Shown piece after piece: positions 46,336-54,893 of a DNA stretch of 64,000 bases. Source of the DNA: Aurantiacibacter sp. D1-12 (GTDB lineage: Bacteria; Pseudomonadota; Alphaproteobacteria; Sphingomonadales; Sphingomonadaceae); the NCBI RefSeq assembly GCF_028858515.1, contig NZ_JAPJZJ010000001.1:124001-188000 (forward strand), in the 5' to 3' direction. Below the pieces are notes generated by a model that saw only the letters and a list, made by a program, of their open reading frames with translations, searched no databases and was not told the origin of the DNA. The first letter of the stretch is position 1. Each line of letters starts with the position of its first letter. The position numbers and the translations under genes were made by a program.

Positions 46336-47237
46336 GAAAGCACTGTCCCCGCGTTGACCGGATTACCACGCAGGAACTCCTCACGGTTCATCGAGGGTTT
46401 GCCGGCTTTCTGCAGCGTAACAGGGCTCAGCGCGCCTTCACCGCAGGCTATCGTGAACTGATCATCAATCAGCGTACCGGGCTCGCCCGATCCATCGATC
46501 ACCACGGTACGAAGCAGTTTGACCCGTGTTCCGTTGAGTTCGAACCACGATCCGGGGAAGGGTGCAAAGGCGCGTGCGTCGCGCTCCAGCTCATCTGCGG
46601 CTCGCGTGAAATCGAGCTTTGTCTCGGCCTTGTCGATCTTCGGGGCATAGGTGGCGAGGGCATTGTCTTGCACCTCCGGCTCCAGCTCGTCGAGCCGTTC
46701 CAGCGCTTCTACCATCAACCGTGCGCCCATTTCGGAGAGCTCGTCATGCAGTTCGCCCGTAGTTTTACGACCAATCGACGTCCTACCTTTGAGCAGCATC
46801 GGCCCGGTATCGAGCCCGGCTTCCATCTGCATGATGGTAATACCCGTCTCCTCATCACCCGCCTGAATCGCGCGGTGTATCGGTGCAGCACCACGCCAAC
46901 GTGGTAGGATCGAACCGTGGACATTCAGGCAACCGTGTCTGGGGGCGTCGAGCACCGCTTGCGGCAAAAGCAGGCCGTAAGCGGCGACCACCGCAACATC
47001 GGCCCCAAGCGCGGCAAAGGCCTCCTGCTCGTCCGCACCTTTCAGGCTGACGGGATGATGCACTTCGATTCCATGCTTTGTGGCGCGCGCATGCACGGGG
47101 GAGGGCCGCTCCTGCTTGCCGCGGCCCGAGCGGCTAGGCGGCTGCGAGTACACCGCAACCACATCATGCCCCGCCTTCACCAGCGCATTCAGCACTGGCA
47201 CGGCAAAATCGGGCGTTCCCATGAAAACGATTCTCAT
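46332..47237 (-). CDS. fmt: Methionyl-tRNA formyltransferase
   Basis: Fmt formylates Met-tRNAfMet for translation initiation. The 301-residue protein starts [16 protein letters not shown] and carries the folate-site motif [20 protein letters not shown] (around 105-123) and the C-terminal OB-like domain ([14 protein letters not shown]). ATG 47237 is chosen; the open frame upstream runs into a repeat element. In most bacteria fmt sits beside def; here recR and the repeat lie between them, on the other strand. Ends in a four-base overlap with truA. Confidence 0.97.
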   Translation of the reverse strand: MRIVFMGTPDFAVPVLNALVKAGHDVVAVYSQPPSRSGRGKQERPSPVHARATKHGIEVHHPVSLKGADEQEAFAALGADVAVVAAYGLLLPQAVLDAPRHGCLNVHGSILPRWRGAAPIHRAIQAGDEETGITIMQMEAGLDTGPMLLKGRTSIGRKTTGELHDELSEMGARLMVEALERLDELEPEVQDNALATYAPKIDKAETKLDFTRAADELERDARAFAPFPGSWFELNGTRVKLLRTVVIDGSGEPGTLIDDQFTIACGEGALSPVTLQKAGKPSMNREEFLRGNPVNAGTVLS

Positions 47238-47247
47238 CGCCCATCCC

Positions 47248-47346
47248 CTAACCGCTCGCCCTGAGCTTGTCGAAGGGTCGTTCTCCCTTAAGTCGAGCGG
47301 TGAAAAGAAAAGGCGATGCTTCGACAAGCTCAGCATGAGCGGTTAG
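47248..47346. repeat. REP-like inverted-repeat element
   Basis: Two 29-base arms (47248-47276 and 47318-47346) are inverted copies with 25 matching positions; the core is GAGCTTGTCGAAG / CTTCGACAAGCTC. They flank a 41-base spacer. This arm sequence is a widely dispersed repeat in sphingomonads and other bacteria. The element fills the space between the divergent fmt and recR genes and can form a long hairpin in RNA or cruciform DNA. Confidence 0.75.
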
Positions 47347-47355
47347 TGGAAATTC

Positions 47356-47952
47356 ATGGCGTCACAGGAAATCGAAAATCTGGCCTCCGCACTGGCGCGG
47401 CTTCCCGGGCTTGGACCGCGATCCGCACGCCGTGCTGTTCTGTGGCTTGTGAAACACCGTGAGACAGCGCTCAAACAGGTACTCGATGCACTGGGTGCGG
47501 TGCAGGATAAGCTCGTCGAATGCGACACCTGCGGCAATGTCGATACGCAGAACCCGTGCACGATCTGCGCTGATCCGCGTCGCGATGCCAAGAGCATCTG
47601 CGTGGTGGAGGATGTCGCGGACCTCTGGGCACTCGACCGCGCGCGGCTGTTCACCGGCAAGTTCCACGTGTTGGGCGGGCGGCTTTCCGCGCTCGATGGC
47701 GTGCGGCCCGAAGACCTGACCATCGACCAGTTGCTTGGCCGCGTGGCCGAGGGCGGAGTGGACGAAGTGGTCCTCGCCATGAACGCGACGCTAGAGGGGC
47801 AAACCACCGCGCACTACATCGCCGAAAAGCTGGAGGATCGGCCGGTGCGGATCACCCAGCTGGCGCACGGCCTTCCGGTTGGAGGTGAGCTTGATTACCT
47901 CGATGAAGGGACCTTGGCGCAGGCTTTGCGCGCGCGGCGGCCACTATCCTGA
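47356..47952 (+). CDS. recR: Recombination mediator protein RecR
   Basis: RecR works with RecF and RecO to load RecA on gapped DNA. The 198-residue protein has the N-terminal helix-hairpin-helix ([20 protein letters not shown]), a Cys4 zinc finger ([16 protein letters not shown]), a Toprim domain ([13 protein letters not shown] ... [22 protein letters not shown]) and the C-terminal Walker B-like region. It starts 10 bases after the REP-like element, so its promoter must lie in or before that element. The def gene follows 35 bases later. Confidence 0.97.
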   Translation: MASQEIENLASALARLPGLGPRSARRAVLWLVKHRETALKQVLDALGAVQDKLVECDTCGNVDTQNPCTICADPRRDAKSICVVEDVADLWALDRARLFTGKFHVLGGRLSALDGVRPEDLTIDQLLGRVAEGGVDEVVLAMNATLEGQTTAHYIAEKLEDRPVRITQLAHGLPVGGELDYLDEGTLAQALRARRPLS

Positions 47953-47987
47953 TTGAAACGTGCTGCCACCTGCACTAAATTACGCCC

Positions 47988-48551
47988 ATGGCTATTCGCG
48001 AAATCCTTGAAGCGCCGGATCCCCGGCTCAAAATCGTGTCCAAACCTGTCGAGACTTTCGATGCGGATCTGAAGACGCTTGTCGATGACATGTTCGAAAC
48101 GATGTACGCTGCGCATGGCATCGGCCTTGCCGCGATCCAGGTGGGCGAACCGATCCGCTTGCTGGTCATCGATCTGCAGGAAGAGGACCCGGACGCAGAA
48201 CCGGTCGAATGCGAGCACGACGGTACGAAGCACACCCATCCCGCGATTATCAATGACCCGCGCGTGTTCGTGAATCCGGAAATCCTCGATCCGAGCGAGG
48301 AGCAGGGCACTTATCAGGAAGGCTGCCTGTCAGTCCCCGATATCTTCGCCGATGTCGAGCGCCCGGCGCGCTGCCGCGTCAAATATCAGGACCTTGGAGG
48401 CAACAGCCACGAGGAAGAGATATCCGGTATGCTGGCGACCGTTATCCAGCACGAGATGGACCACCTCAACGGCATCCTCTTCATCGATCATCTTAGCCGA
48501 TTGAAGCGCAGCATGGCGCTGAAAAAGCTGGCGAAAGCACGCGCTGCCTGA
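47988..48551 (+). CDS. def: Peptide deformylase
   Basis: Def removes the formyl group from nascent proteins. The 187-residue metalloenzyme shows all three motifs: GIGLAAIQVG, EGCLSVP with metal ligand Cys113, and HEMDH (155-159). Length is normal, with a short insert (EEDPDAEPVECEHDGTKHTH) rich in acids and histidines. It follows recR on the plus strand and converges on the DUF5694 gene. Confidence 0.97.
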   Translation: MAIREILEAPDPRLKIVSKPVETFDADLKTLVDDMFETMYAAHGIGLAAIQVGEPIRLLVIDLQEEDPDAEPVECEHDGTKHTHPAIINDPRVFVNPEILDPSEEQGTYQEGCLSVPDIFADVERPARCRVKYQDLGGNSHEEEISGMLATVIQHEMDHLNGILFIDHLSRLKRSMALKKLAKARAA

Positions 48552-48571
48552 CCGGGCAGTCGCAGGTCGCG

Positions 48572-49615
48572 CTAGTCGGCCAAGGCTTGCCCGACATCCA
48601 CAAGCTCGATTTCGTAAAACTGGCCCAGAATCTGGTCCAGTGTGCCTTTGTGTGAAGCACCTGTGATGACCAGTACGCGCGCGCCCGGGTCGTTTCCGGA
48701 AGCTGCCATGATGTTTGCCGCCATGCGCAGGTTGCGCGTGTGCCACCATGCGAGGTAGCTGCGGCCGGCCGCATCATGCATCTCTTCCGCTGCCACCGCT
48801 CCGAAATCGAGAGCAAAAACCATATTCTGAAATTCATCGCTGTTGATCAGCCGATAGTGAGCCAGGATCGTGTCGGGCGATGTCAGCAGCGCATCGGCTT
48901 CGTTACGCAAGGCTGGGTCACTCTCGCCTGCGCGGCCCCACACTGTTTGGAGGACTTCGCCCAGACGTTCGTCGGCACCGATGTAGATACTGTCAGCAGT
49001 GTGATCGTCCATCGCATACAGACGCGCATGCCCAAGCCGGTTTCCGAGCGCACCGCCAATCGATGCGTTCTCGTTGCGCGATGACAAGCCGCGTGTGAAA
49101 CGCTCCGCCAGCTCCGTCGTCACGACATCATCTGCAATGCGTTCACCTTCGGCCAATCGGCTCCAGTGCATGAAGGCAGACCAGGCATCGCCATTGGCGA
49201 GGAACAGCATGGCCAGGCGACGACGATCAACCGCATCCGTAACGGGTTCTTCGAGTGCTTCGAGCAATGCGACATTCGCTTCGCCTGGCGTCATTCCAAG
49301 CGTCTCCAACGCGGGGCTTGAATCGGTGCAGTAATCATCCACCAGCTGATCGGTCAGCGGTGTGTAAATCCGCAACTGGACACATTGTTCGCCTGGTAGG
49401 CCTTCATACAAGATGATGTCCGGAGCAAATTGTTCGAGCCTGTCCAGCAATGGTTCCAGCGTCGTTTCGTCGACATCCTCATTGCCCGAGAGGTGGTACG
49501 AACCGAGAACCATGATTTGCGTGCGTTCTCCAGCCAATTCAGGCGTGACATCTTGAGCAGTAGCAGCGGGAGAAAATGCCAGCAGGGCCAGCATGGATGC
49601 GACAATCTTCTTCAT
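48572..49615 (-). CDS. DUF5694 / TraB-GumN-like exported protein
   Basis: A 347-residue protein with a signal peptide (about residues 1-21, ending AATAQ). The early GSYHLSG, the segment DIILYEGLPGEQC and the late ARVLVITGASHKGTLDQIL match the layout of DUF5694 proteins, distant relatives of the TraB/GumN (erythromycin-esterase-like) fold; the conserved His and Glu suggest a metal or active site but the activity is unknown. ATG 49615 has GGAGAGA upstream. Its 5' leader region contains a large imperfect inverted repeat. Confidence 0.8.
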   Translation of the reverse strand: MKKIVASMLALLAFSPAATAQDVTPELAGERTQIMVLGSYHLSGNEDVDETTLEPLLDRLEQFAPDIILYEGLPGEQCVQLRIYTPLTDQLVDDYCTDSSPALETLGMTPGEANVALLEALEEPVTDAVDRRRLAMLFLANGDAWSAFMHWSRLAEGERIADDVVTTELAERFTRGLSSRNENASIGGALGNRLGHARLYAMDDHTADSIYIGADERLGEVLQTVWGRAGESDPALRNEADALLTSPDTILAHYRLINSDEFQNMVFALDFGAVAAEEMHDAAGRSYLAWWHTRNLRMAANIMAASGNDPGARVLVITGASHKGTLDQILGQFYEIELVDVGQALAD

Positions 49616-49642
49616 TTCAAGGTCTCTCCCCGCCACAATGTA

Positions 49643-49709
49643 CAATGCACCAAGGCCATGGGTCCTGCCCCGAGGCCGCGGTGGCATGGCTGGCACACTA
49701 GGTGCATTG
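49643..49709 (-). other. Large inverted repeat in the leader of the DUF5694 gene
   Basis: CAATGCACC (49643-49651) and GGTGCATTG (49701-49709) pair perfectly; inside them GCCATG / CATGGC (49655-49660 with 49685-49690) pair again, around a GC-rich centre. In the minus direction this would fold as a long stem-loop ending 28 bases before the ATG at 49615. No T-run follows. Confidence 0.45.
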
Positions 49710-49786
49710 GCTGTGTTGTAAACAGCTATCCCGCGAAGTGCAGGACGCGGGGGATTGGCAAGGATAGGGGCTTTTATAGGACTACT

Positions 49787-49801
49787 GTTCCAGCTATGTT
49801 C
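49787..49801. promoter_or_regulatory. SOS (LexA) box GTTC-N7-GTTC at the rmuC start
   Basis: GTTC (49787-49790), seven bases (CAGCTAT), GTTC (49798-49801): an exact match to the direct-repeat LexA site of alphaproteobacteria. It ends five bases before the rmuC ATG. A possible -10 (TATAGG, 49775-49780) lies just before, so LexA bound here would cover the transcription start. Confidence 0.75.
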
Positions 49802-49806
49802 CCCAC

Positions 49807-51213
49807 ATGGATACGACTGCAATCATTCTCATTCTCGTCGCTTTGGTGCTGGGCGGAGTGATCGGCTGGTTTGTCGGTTCGCGCCCGGCTGCCGAGTGGA
49901 AAGCACGCCATGGTGAGCGCGATGCCGAGGCGAAGGAGCTGGACGACAAATTCCGCAAGGCCATCGTTGATCTGGAGAACGCGAGCGTCCGTGCCGCGCG
50001 GGCGGACGGGCTGGAGGCGAAGCTTGAGGAAACGCGCGAGGAGCTCACCGGACTAAAAGCGCAGGCTGCGGGTTTTGCCGAGCAGAAGCGCCTGCTGGAG
50101 GAAAGCCGCGAGAAGTTGCTCAAGGAATTCGAGAACACAGGTGCGGCAGTGCTGGGCAAGGCGCAGGAAGCATTTCTCGCCCGCGCGAATGAGCGGTTCG
50201 AGCATTCAGAGAAGGCGAGTGCGGAGAAGCTTTCAACGCTGCTCAAGCCGGTCGACGAGCGTTTGAAGAAGTACGAAGCGCAGGTCGAGCAACTCGAGGC
50301 CAAGCGCGTCGACGCCTTCGGTCAGCTAACCGGCCTGATCGAGAACATGCAGCGCGGGCAGGAAGAGGTGCGGCGCGAGGCGCAGCGGCTTGGCAACTCG
50401 CTCACGTCCGGCCCCAAGGCGCGCGGGCGCTGGGGCGAGAGGGCTCTGCAAAACGTGCTCGAGCAATGTGGCTTGTCGCAGCATACCGATTTCGATCTGG
50501 AACAGTCGGTCGATACCGAGGACGGGCGACTGCGCCCCGATGCGATTGTGCATGTGCCCGGGCAGAAGAAGCTGGTGATCGATTCCAAGGTCTCGCTCAA
50601 CGCCTATCAGGCCGCGTTCGAGACCGATGACGACGCCGAACGCAAGCAGCATATGGACCTGCACGCAAAATCGATGCGCAACCATGTCCAACAACTCGGT
50701 GCCAAGAGCTACCAGAAGCAGTTCGATGAAGCGCCGGACTATGTCGTAATGTTCGTGCCGGGTGAGCACTTCGTTGCCGCTGCGCTGGAGGCCGATCCGG
50801 AGCTGTGGGACTTTGCCTTCAAGAACGGCGTTCTGCTGGCGACGCCGACCAACCTAGTCGCCATCGCCCGGACGGTGGCGCAAGTCTGGCGGCAGGATCA
50901 GATGGCCGCTGAGGCGCAGGAGATCGGGCGCATGGGGGCAGAGCTCTATGATCGCCTCCGTGTCGCAGCGGAGCATATGAAGCGTGTCGGCGGCGGTCTC
51001 GAAACCGCTGTGGCGAATTACAACAGGTTCGTCGGCAGCTTCGAACGCAATGTGCTGACCTCGGGCAAGCGCATGGCGGACAAGGGGCTCGAAATCAGCA
51101 AAGAGATCGAGGACGTTCCTCTGGTTGAGGGCGCGCCGCGTTACACCGGGGCGGACGCATCCGAGGTGCCTGAGGACCTGCTGATTGAGAAAAACGAGGA
51201 GGCCGCCGAATGA
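49807..51213 (+). CDS. rmuC: DNA recombination protein RmuC
   Basis: A 468-residue RmuC. One N-terminal membrane helix (about residues 5-24) is followed by a long coiled coil (about 30-185) and the nuclease-like RmuC core (RGRWGERALQNVLEQCGL, RPDAIVHVPGQKKLVIDSKVSLNAY, DYVVMFVPGEHFVAAAL). RmuC limits certain DNA inversions and rearrangements. The ATG at 49807 has no ribosome site; the SOS box occupies that space, so the mRNA may be leaderless. It overlaps the next lipoprotein gene by four bases. Confidence 0.94.
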   Translation: MDTTAIILILVALVLGGVIGWFVGSRPAAEWKARHGERDAEAKELDDKFRKAIVDLENASVRAARADGLEAKLEETREELTGLKAQAAGFAEQKRLLEESREKLLKEFENTGAAVLGKAQEAFLARANERFEHSEKASAEKLSTLLKPVDERLKKYEAQVEQLEAKRVDAFGQLTGLIENMQRGQEEVRREAQRLGNSLTSGPKARGRWGERALQNVLEQCGLSQHTDFDLEQSVDTEDGRLRPDAIVHVPGQKKLVIDSKVSLNAYQAAFETDDDAERKQHMDLHAKSMRNHVQQLGAKSYQKQFDEAPDYVVMFVPGEHFVAAALEADPELWDFAFKNGVLLATPTNLVAIARTVAQVWRQDQMAAEAQEIGRMGAELYDRLRVAAEHMKRVGGGLETAVANYNRFVGSFERNVLTSGKRMADKGLEISKEIEDVPLVEGAPRYTGADASEVPEDLLIEKNEEAAE

Positions 51214-51941
51214 CCTTTCGCCACTGCCTTATTGCCGCGACAGCTTGCCTTGCGGTTACCGCTTGTAGCGAAGCTGAAGAACCTGCGACGCAGACCATCG
51301 AGCGTGAGGCGGAGAATTCAGGTGAGCGCGCCAGTGAAACGCTCCCGGCGCGACCCGTGGGCGACTACGCTCCGCGCGATGAATGCCGCGATGTGCCGGG
51401 TGCCAGCGAGTTTCTGAACAGCCTCGAACGCGCGGTTACCGCGCGCAATGCCGACGCGCTGCTCGCGCTGACGAAGGATGACGTCTACCTCGATTTTGGC
51501 GGCGGTAGCGGCAAGCCTCTGCTGCGCGAGCGGTTGGCGGATAAGGAATACGAGCTTTGGGAAGCGCTGGATGACCTGATGACGCTGGGCTGTGCATCCG
51601 ATGGTGAGAGTCTTACCTTGCCGTGGTACTTCGCGCAGGATCTGGACCCGATGCACGATGCCTATGGCAGCTATGTGATCATGGGCAACGATGTGCCGCT
51701 CTATGCTGCGGTTGACGGTGACGAGCAGCTCCGCACGCTCGATTGGGACATGGTTCTGCTCGCAGCCTTTGCCGGGGATGTTGAGGAAGATTGGGAAGCT
51801 CTACGCTGGCAGGTCCAGATGGAAGACGGGACGAGGGGCTTCGTCGCGCAGGATCGAATGCGGTCTTTGATCGATTATCGCATTGGCGTGGTTCGTGAGG
51901 ATGGCCGCTGGCGCATCCGGAACTTTATCGCGGGCGATTAA
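51210..51941 (+). CDS. Hypothetical lipoprotein co-translated with rmuC
   Basis: A 243-residue predicted lipoprotein: signal segment with lipobox ending at Cys19 (AVTAC), then an acidic linker. The rest contains NADALLALTKDDVYLDFGGGSGKPLLRE, reminiscent of SnoaL-like or DUF4440-like ligand-binding folds, and a C-terminal GFVAQDRMRSLIDYRIGVVREDGRWRI that resembles an SH3-like end. I do not recognise the family. Its ATG overlaps the rmuC stop (ATGA), so it should be co-expressed with rmuC and share SOS control if that exists. Confidence 0.75.
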   Translation: MTFRHCLIAATACLAVTACSEAEEPATQTIEREAENSGERASETLPARPVGDYAPRDECRDVPGASEFLNSLERAVTARNADALLALTKDDVYLDFGGGSGKPLLRERLADKEYELWEALDDLMTLGCASDGESLTLPWYFAQDLDPMHDAYGSYVIMGNDVPLYAAVDGDEQLRTLDWDMVLLAAFAGDVEEDWEALRWQVQMEDGTRGFVAQDRMRSLIDYRIGVVREDGRWRIRNFIAGD

Positions 51942-51975
51942 TTCGCAAGCCCCGCTTGGGTCGAAGCATACTCAC

Positions 51976-52284
51976 TTATTCGCACGGCACACGGCGATAT
52001 GTGTAAAGGCTCGCATCGGCTGGAACCGGGGCAGGCCGGCGAGCCCGTTCGACACAGATACTCGCCGATTGCCCTTCAACGTGTTCGTATCCTTCAATCG
52101 CATCATAAAACAATTCATCGTTTACGATGAGGCAGCGCATGGGGCCCACACCCTCGCACGGGACGGAATGGGCAGAGATTTCGAAAAGCTCGAAGTTGCC
52201 CTTAGCAGCACCGGCATTGCCGGTGTTTGCACACCCCGCACAAAGGCCTGCCGCGATGATGGTCAAGAGCAATTTGGATGACAT
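51976..52284 (-). CDS. DUF4377-like lipoprotein
   Basis: A 102-residue predicted lipoprotein (Cys18 in LCAGC). The mature part is short, with RCLIVNDELFYDAIEGYEHVEGQSASICVERA and DASLYTYRRV, the pattern of the DUF4377 domain found in HslJ/META-associated lipoproteins. Function unknown. It is single, convergent with the 51210 lipoprotein gene, and lies 91 bases from the TrmH-family gene downstream of which it is read. Confidence 0.75.
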   Translation of the reverse strand: MSSKLLLTIIAAGLCAGCANTGNAGAAKGNFELFEISAHSVPCEGVGPMRCLIVNDELFYDAIEGYEHVEGQSASICVERARRPAPVPADASLYTYRRVPCE

Positions 52285-52375
52285 GGATAGCCCCTTCGGA
52301 ATGGACGCGGATTATCGGATACGAACTGCTCAAGCGCCCCTGACCAAGCCATGAACCGCTCTTGATCGGACGTAT

Positions 52376-53176
52376 CTAGCCGTCGAATGCCGACAGCACC
52401 TCGTACCCCAGCACCGCCCCGGCAACGGCAGCGTTGAGCGAATCTGCGCGCCCCTTCATCGGCATGGTGACACGCAGGTCACAAGCCATCTCGTATTCTT
52501 CGGGCAGACCGCGCGATTCGTTGCCGACCATCACGAAGCACGGGGCCATATAGGGCGCGCCGCGATAGGGCACGGCTTCGCGTAAGGACGCCGCGACGAG
52601 CTGACCGTCGCCACCCCGCAGCCACGGCAAGAATTCGCTCCACTCGGCGCGCGCAATGCCTTGTGTAAACACCGCGCCCATGCTCGCTCGCACTGCTTCG
52701 ACGCTGAACGGGTCAGCACAGTCATCGATCAGGATCAGGCCGCCTGCTCCGATGGCATCGCCCGTGCGCAGCATGGTGCCAAGGTTGCCCGGATCGCGTA
52801 GCGCCTGCGCCACCAGCCATATCTTCGCCGAGCCCCGATCCAGCATGGCAAGCGAGGTATCGAACTCGCCAAACACGCCGACCACTCCCTGCGGATTGTC
52901 CTTGCCGGTGATCTTGCTGAGAATGTCCGGCGTCGTGGCGATGATCTCGCCGCCGGATGCCTCGACCGCCGCTTCCAGCGCATCGATCAGCGGATGCGGA
53001 TCGCGCGCACCGGCCATCACCAGCATTTCGGGCACGCGGCCGCATTCGCGCGCATCGGTCAGCAGGCGCAGCCCCTCGGCGAGGAACTTGCCCTCGCGCT
53101 TGCGATGCTTCTTCTCGCGCAGGCTGCGGAGGTATTTGACCGTGGGGTTGGAAAAGCCGGTTATCTCGCGGCGCAT
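52376..53176 (-). CDS. TrmH/SpoU-family RNA 2'-O-methyltransferase
   Basis: A 266-residue SPOUT methyltransferase. The N-terminal substrate-binding domain (FSNPTVKYLRSLREKKHRKREGKFLAEG) is of the L30e-like type found in rRNA methyltransferases such as RlmB. The catalytic domain has VAQALRDPGNLGTMLRTGDAIGA, VGNESRGLPEE and MPMKGRADSLNAAVAGAVLGYE, the three SpoU motifs that form the AdoMet knot. Target RNA and position are unknown. It follows ptsH by 11 bases, at the end of the chvI-ptsH block. Confidence 0.92.
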   Translation of the reverse strand: MRREITGFSNPTVKYLRSLREKKHRKREGKFLAEGLRLLTDARECGRVPEMLVMAGARDPHPLIDALEAAVEASGGEIIATTPDILSKITGKDNPQGVVGVFGEFDTSLAMLDRGSAKIWLVAQALRDPGNLGTMLRTGDAIGAGGLILIDDCADPFSVEAVRASMGAVFTQGIARAEWSEFLPWLRGGDGQLVAASLREAVPYRGAPYMAPCFVMVGNESRGLPEEYEMACDLRVTMPMKGRADSLNAAVAGAVLGYEVLSAFDG

Positions 53177-53187
53177 GGACCGTTGCC

Positions 53188-53463
53188 TTAGTCTTCGCCG
53201 AAGCCGGTTTCGACCAGCTGCACAAGCTCGGCGAGCCGCGTCTCGGCTTCATCGCCTTCGACCGAAAGCGTTACCGTATCGCCTTTGGCAGCGCCCAGCA
53301 TCATCAGGCCCAGTATGGAAGTGCCCAGCGCATCATTACCATCCTTGGCGACCTTCACAGTGCTGCCTTCCATCGCACTGGCAGCGGCAACGAATTTGGC
53401 ACTGGCGCGCGCGTGCAGGCCGCGCTTGTTGACGATCAATACCTCTTTGCAATTGTCACTCAT
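53188..53463 (-). CDS. ptsH: Phosphocarrier protein HPr
   Basis: A 91-residue HPr. The phosphorylatable His17 is in RGLHARAS, and Ser49 in GTSILGLMML is the regulatory site used by HPr kinase, encoded upstream. With mannose-type EIIA next to it and HprK nearby, this is probably the regulatory PTS of alphaproteobacteria rather than a sugar-uptake system. No EI gene is in the window. It lies 14 bases past the EIIA gene. Confidence 0.95.
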   Translation of the reverse strand: MSDNCKEVLIVNKRGLHARASAKFVAAASAMEGSTVKVAKDGNDALGTSILGLMMLGAAKGDTVTLSVEGDEAETRLAELVQLVETGFGED

Positions 53464-53477
53464 GCCCCGTGTCCCCC

Positions 53478-53882
53478 CTAGGCGTGTTGACCAAGAAATT
53501 CTGACGCGACGGTGATGTAATTGCGGCCCGCCTCGCGCGCGGCCTGTGCGGCGTCGTGCAATGCCATTTCCTTGCGAGCCCCCGCCAGGCGAATGAGCAT
53601 TGGTAGATTGATCCCGGCGATCACTTCGGTGCGGCCTTCTTCCAGCAACGAAATAGCGAGATTGCTGGGAGTGCCGCCAAACAGGTCGGTCAACAAGATC
53701 GCTCCGTCACCCTTGTCGACCGCTTTGATAGCATTGGCAATGTCGCTACGCCGTTCTTCCATATCGTCATTCGGACCGATACAGATCGTGGCGACCTGAT
53801 CCTGTTTGCCCACGACATGTTCCATCGCGGCAACGAATTCGTCGGCCAGATGGCCGTGGGTGACAAGGATAATGCCAATCAT
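53478..53882 (-). CDS. Mannose-type PTS EIIA protein
   Basis: A 134-residue single-domain EIIA of the mannose family (ManX-like, PtsM or EIIA-Man). It starts MIGIILVTHGHLADEF, with the phosphorylation site His9, and continues with the Rossmann-like DLFGGTPSNLAISLL. No EIIB/C/D is present, so the role is regulatory, linked to HPr, HprK and RapZ. The ATG at 53882 is chosen over the long open frame above it, which overlaps rapZ in another frame. Confidence 0.93.
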   Translation of the reverse strand: MIGIILVTHGHLADEFVAAMEHVVGKQDQVATICIGPNDDMEERRSDIANAIKAVDKGDGAILLTDLFGGTPSNLAISLLEEGRTEVIAGINLPMLIRLAGARKEMALHDAAQAAREAGRNYITVASEFLGQHA

Positions 53883-53940
53883 CGGGAATACGTAAAGCTC
53901 TTGCTGCGCGACCGGTTCGTTTGCGGGGCGTAATCCATCA

Positions 53941-54849
53941 TCACGGGTGCTGTGTACCTTCAACCAGTTCCGCAGCGCGGGAGCCCAAATTGCGGTGGAG
54001 GACCGTGGGCGAAAAGCCGCCATCGCGCAAGACCTGCGCCATCTTCTCCGCGCTGTAGACGCTGCGGTGTCTCCCCCCGGTACAACCGAAAGCGATGTTG
54101 ACGTAGGCTTTGCCCTGCTCGGCATAGCGCGGCAGCAGTTCGAGCAGCAGCGCGCTGATCTTGGAGAAGGTCGAGGAGAAGACCGCGCTTTGCTCGATAA
54201 ATTCGCCGACTGCGGGATCGAGCCCGGTCTGCTGTTTTAACCCGGGTGCCCAATGCGGATTGTCGAGATAGCGCATGTCGAACACCAGATCGGCCGTGGG
54301 CGGCTTTCCGCGTGAGAAACCGAAGCTGGAAACGGTGACGGTCATCTCTTTGGGGGCGGTCTGGGAGAACTGCTCGCGAATCGTCTGCTTCAGATCGTTG
54401 ACCGAGAAATCGCTGGTATCGATCAGTACGTCTGCCCAGCGGCGCAGCGGGGCGAGCAGTTCGCGCTCTGCCGCAATGCCCGATGAAACCGGCAAGTCCT
54501 GAGCAAGAAAATGCCGGCGGCGGGTTTCGTTAAAGCGTCGCTCCAGTTCATGCCCCGCGCAGTCGAGGAACAGCGTGGTGATAGAGACCTGGTCGTTCTC
54601 CACCCAGCCTTTCACCCGCTCGATCACATCATCGGGTACAAATCCGCGCGTGCGGCAATCGAAACCGATGGCGAGCGAAAACGGCTCTGAATCGCGCTTC
54701 ACCAAGCGATTGAGGAGCCGGATCGGGAAATTGTCGATCGATTCCCAGCCCAAGTCTTCCAGCTCGCGCAAGGCAGTCGACTTGCCCGCGCCGAGCATTC
54801 CGGTCACCAGCAATATCCGCTGTGATTTGGAGGCTTTTGCGTCACCCAT
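53941..54849 (-). CDS. rapZ: RNase adapter RapZ (YvcJ-like nucleotide-binding protein)
   Basis: A 302-residue P-loop protein of the RapZ/YvcJ family, binding nucleotides and, in enterobacteria, amino-sugar metabolites and sRNAs. Walker A is GMLGAGKST (17-25), followed by SIDNFPIRLLNRL, the YLDNPHWAPGLKQQTGLDP stretch and the C-terminal FGCTGGRHRSVYSAEKMA that forms the RNA/metabolite-binding domain. In alphaproteobacteria it is typically linked to hprK and the EIIA gene, as here. It starts 44 bases past hprK. Confidence 0.95.
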   Translation of the reverse strand: MGDAKASKSQRILLVTGMLGAGKSTALRELEDLGWESIDNFPIRLLNRLVKRDSEPFSLAIGFDCRTRGFVPDDVIERVKGWVENDQVSITTLFLDCAGHELERRFNETRRRHFLAQDLPVSSGIAAERELLAPLRRWADVLIDTSDFSVNDLKQTIREQFSQTAPKEMTVTVSSFGFSRGKPPTADLVFDMRYLDNPHWAPGLKQQTGLDPAVGEFIEQSAVFSSTFSKISALLLELLPRYAEQGKAYVNIAFGCTGGRHRSVYSAEKMAQVLRDGGFSPTVLHRNLGSRAAELVEGTQHP

Positions 54850-54893
54850 TAAAGGCGCTGTGCGCTTTCATGCTGCAAAAGAAAAGCCCCACC

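Noticed and set aside
46332-47336. Longer fmt with an N-terminal extension (start at 47336)
   Set aside because: The extra 33 residues come from translating the REP-like repeat; family alignment and the ATG at 47237 support the shorter protein.
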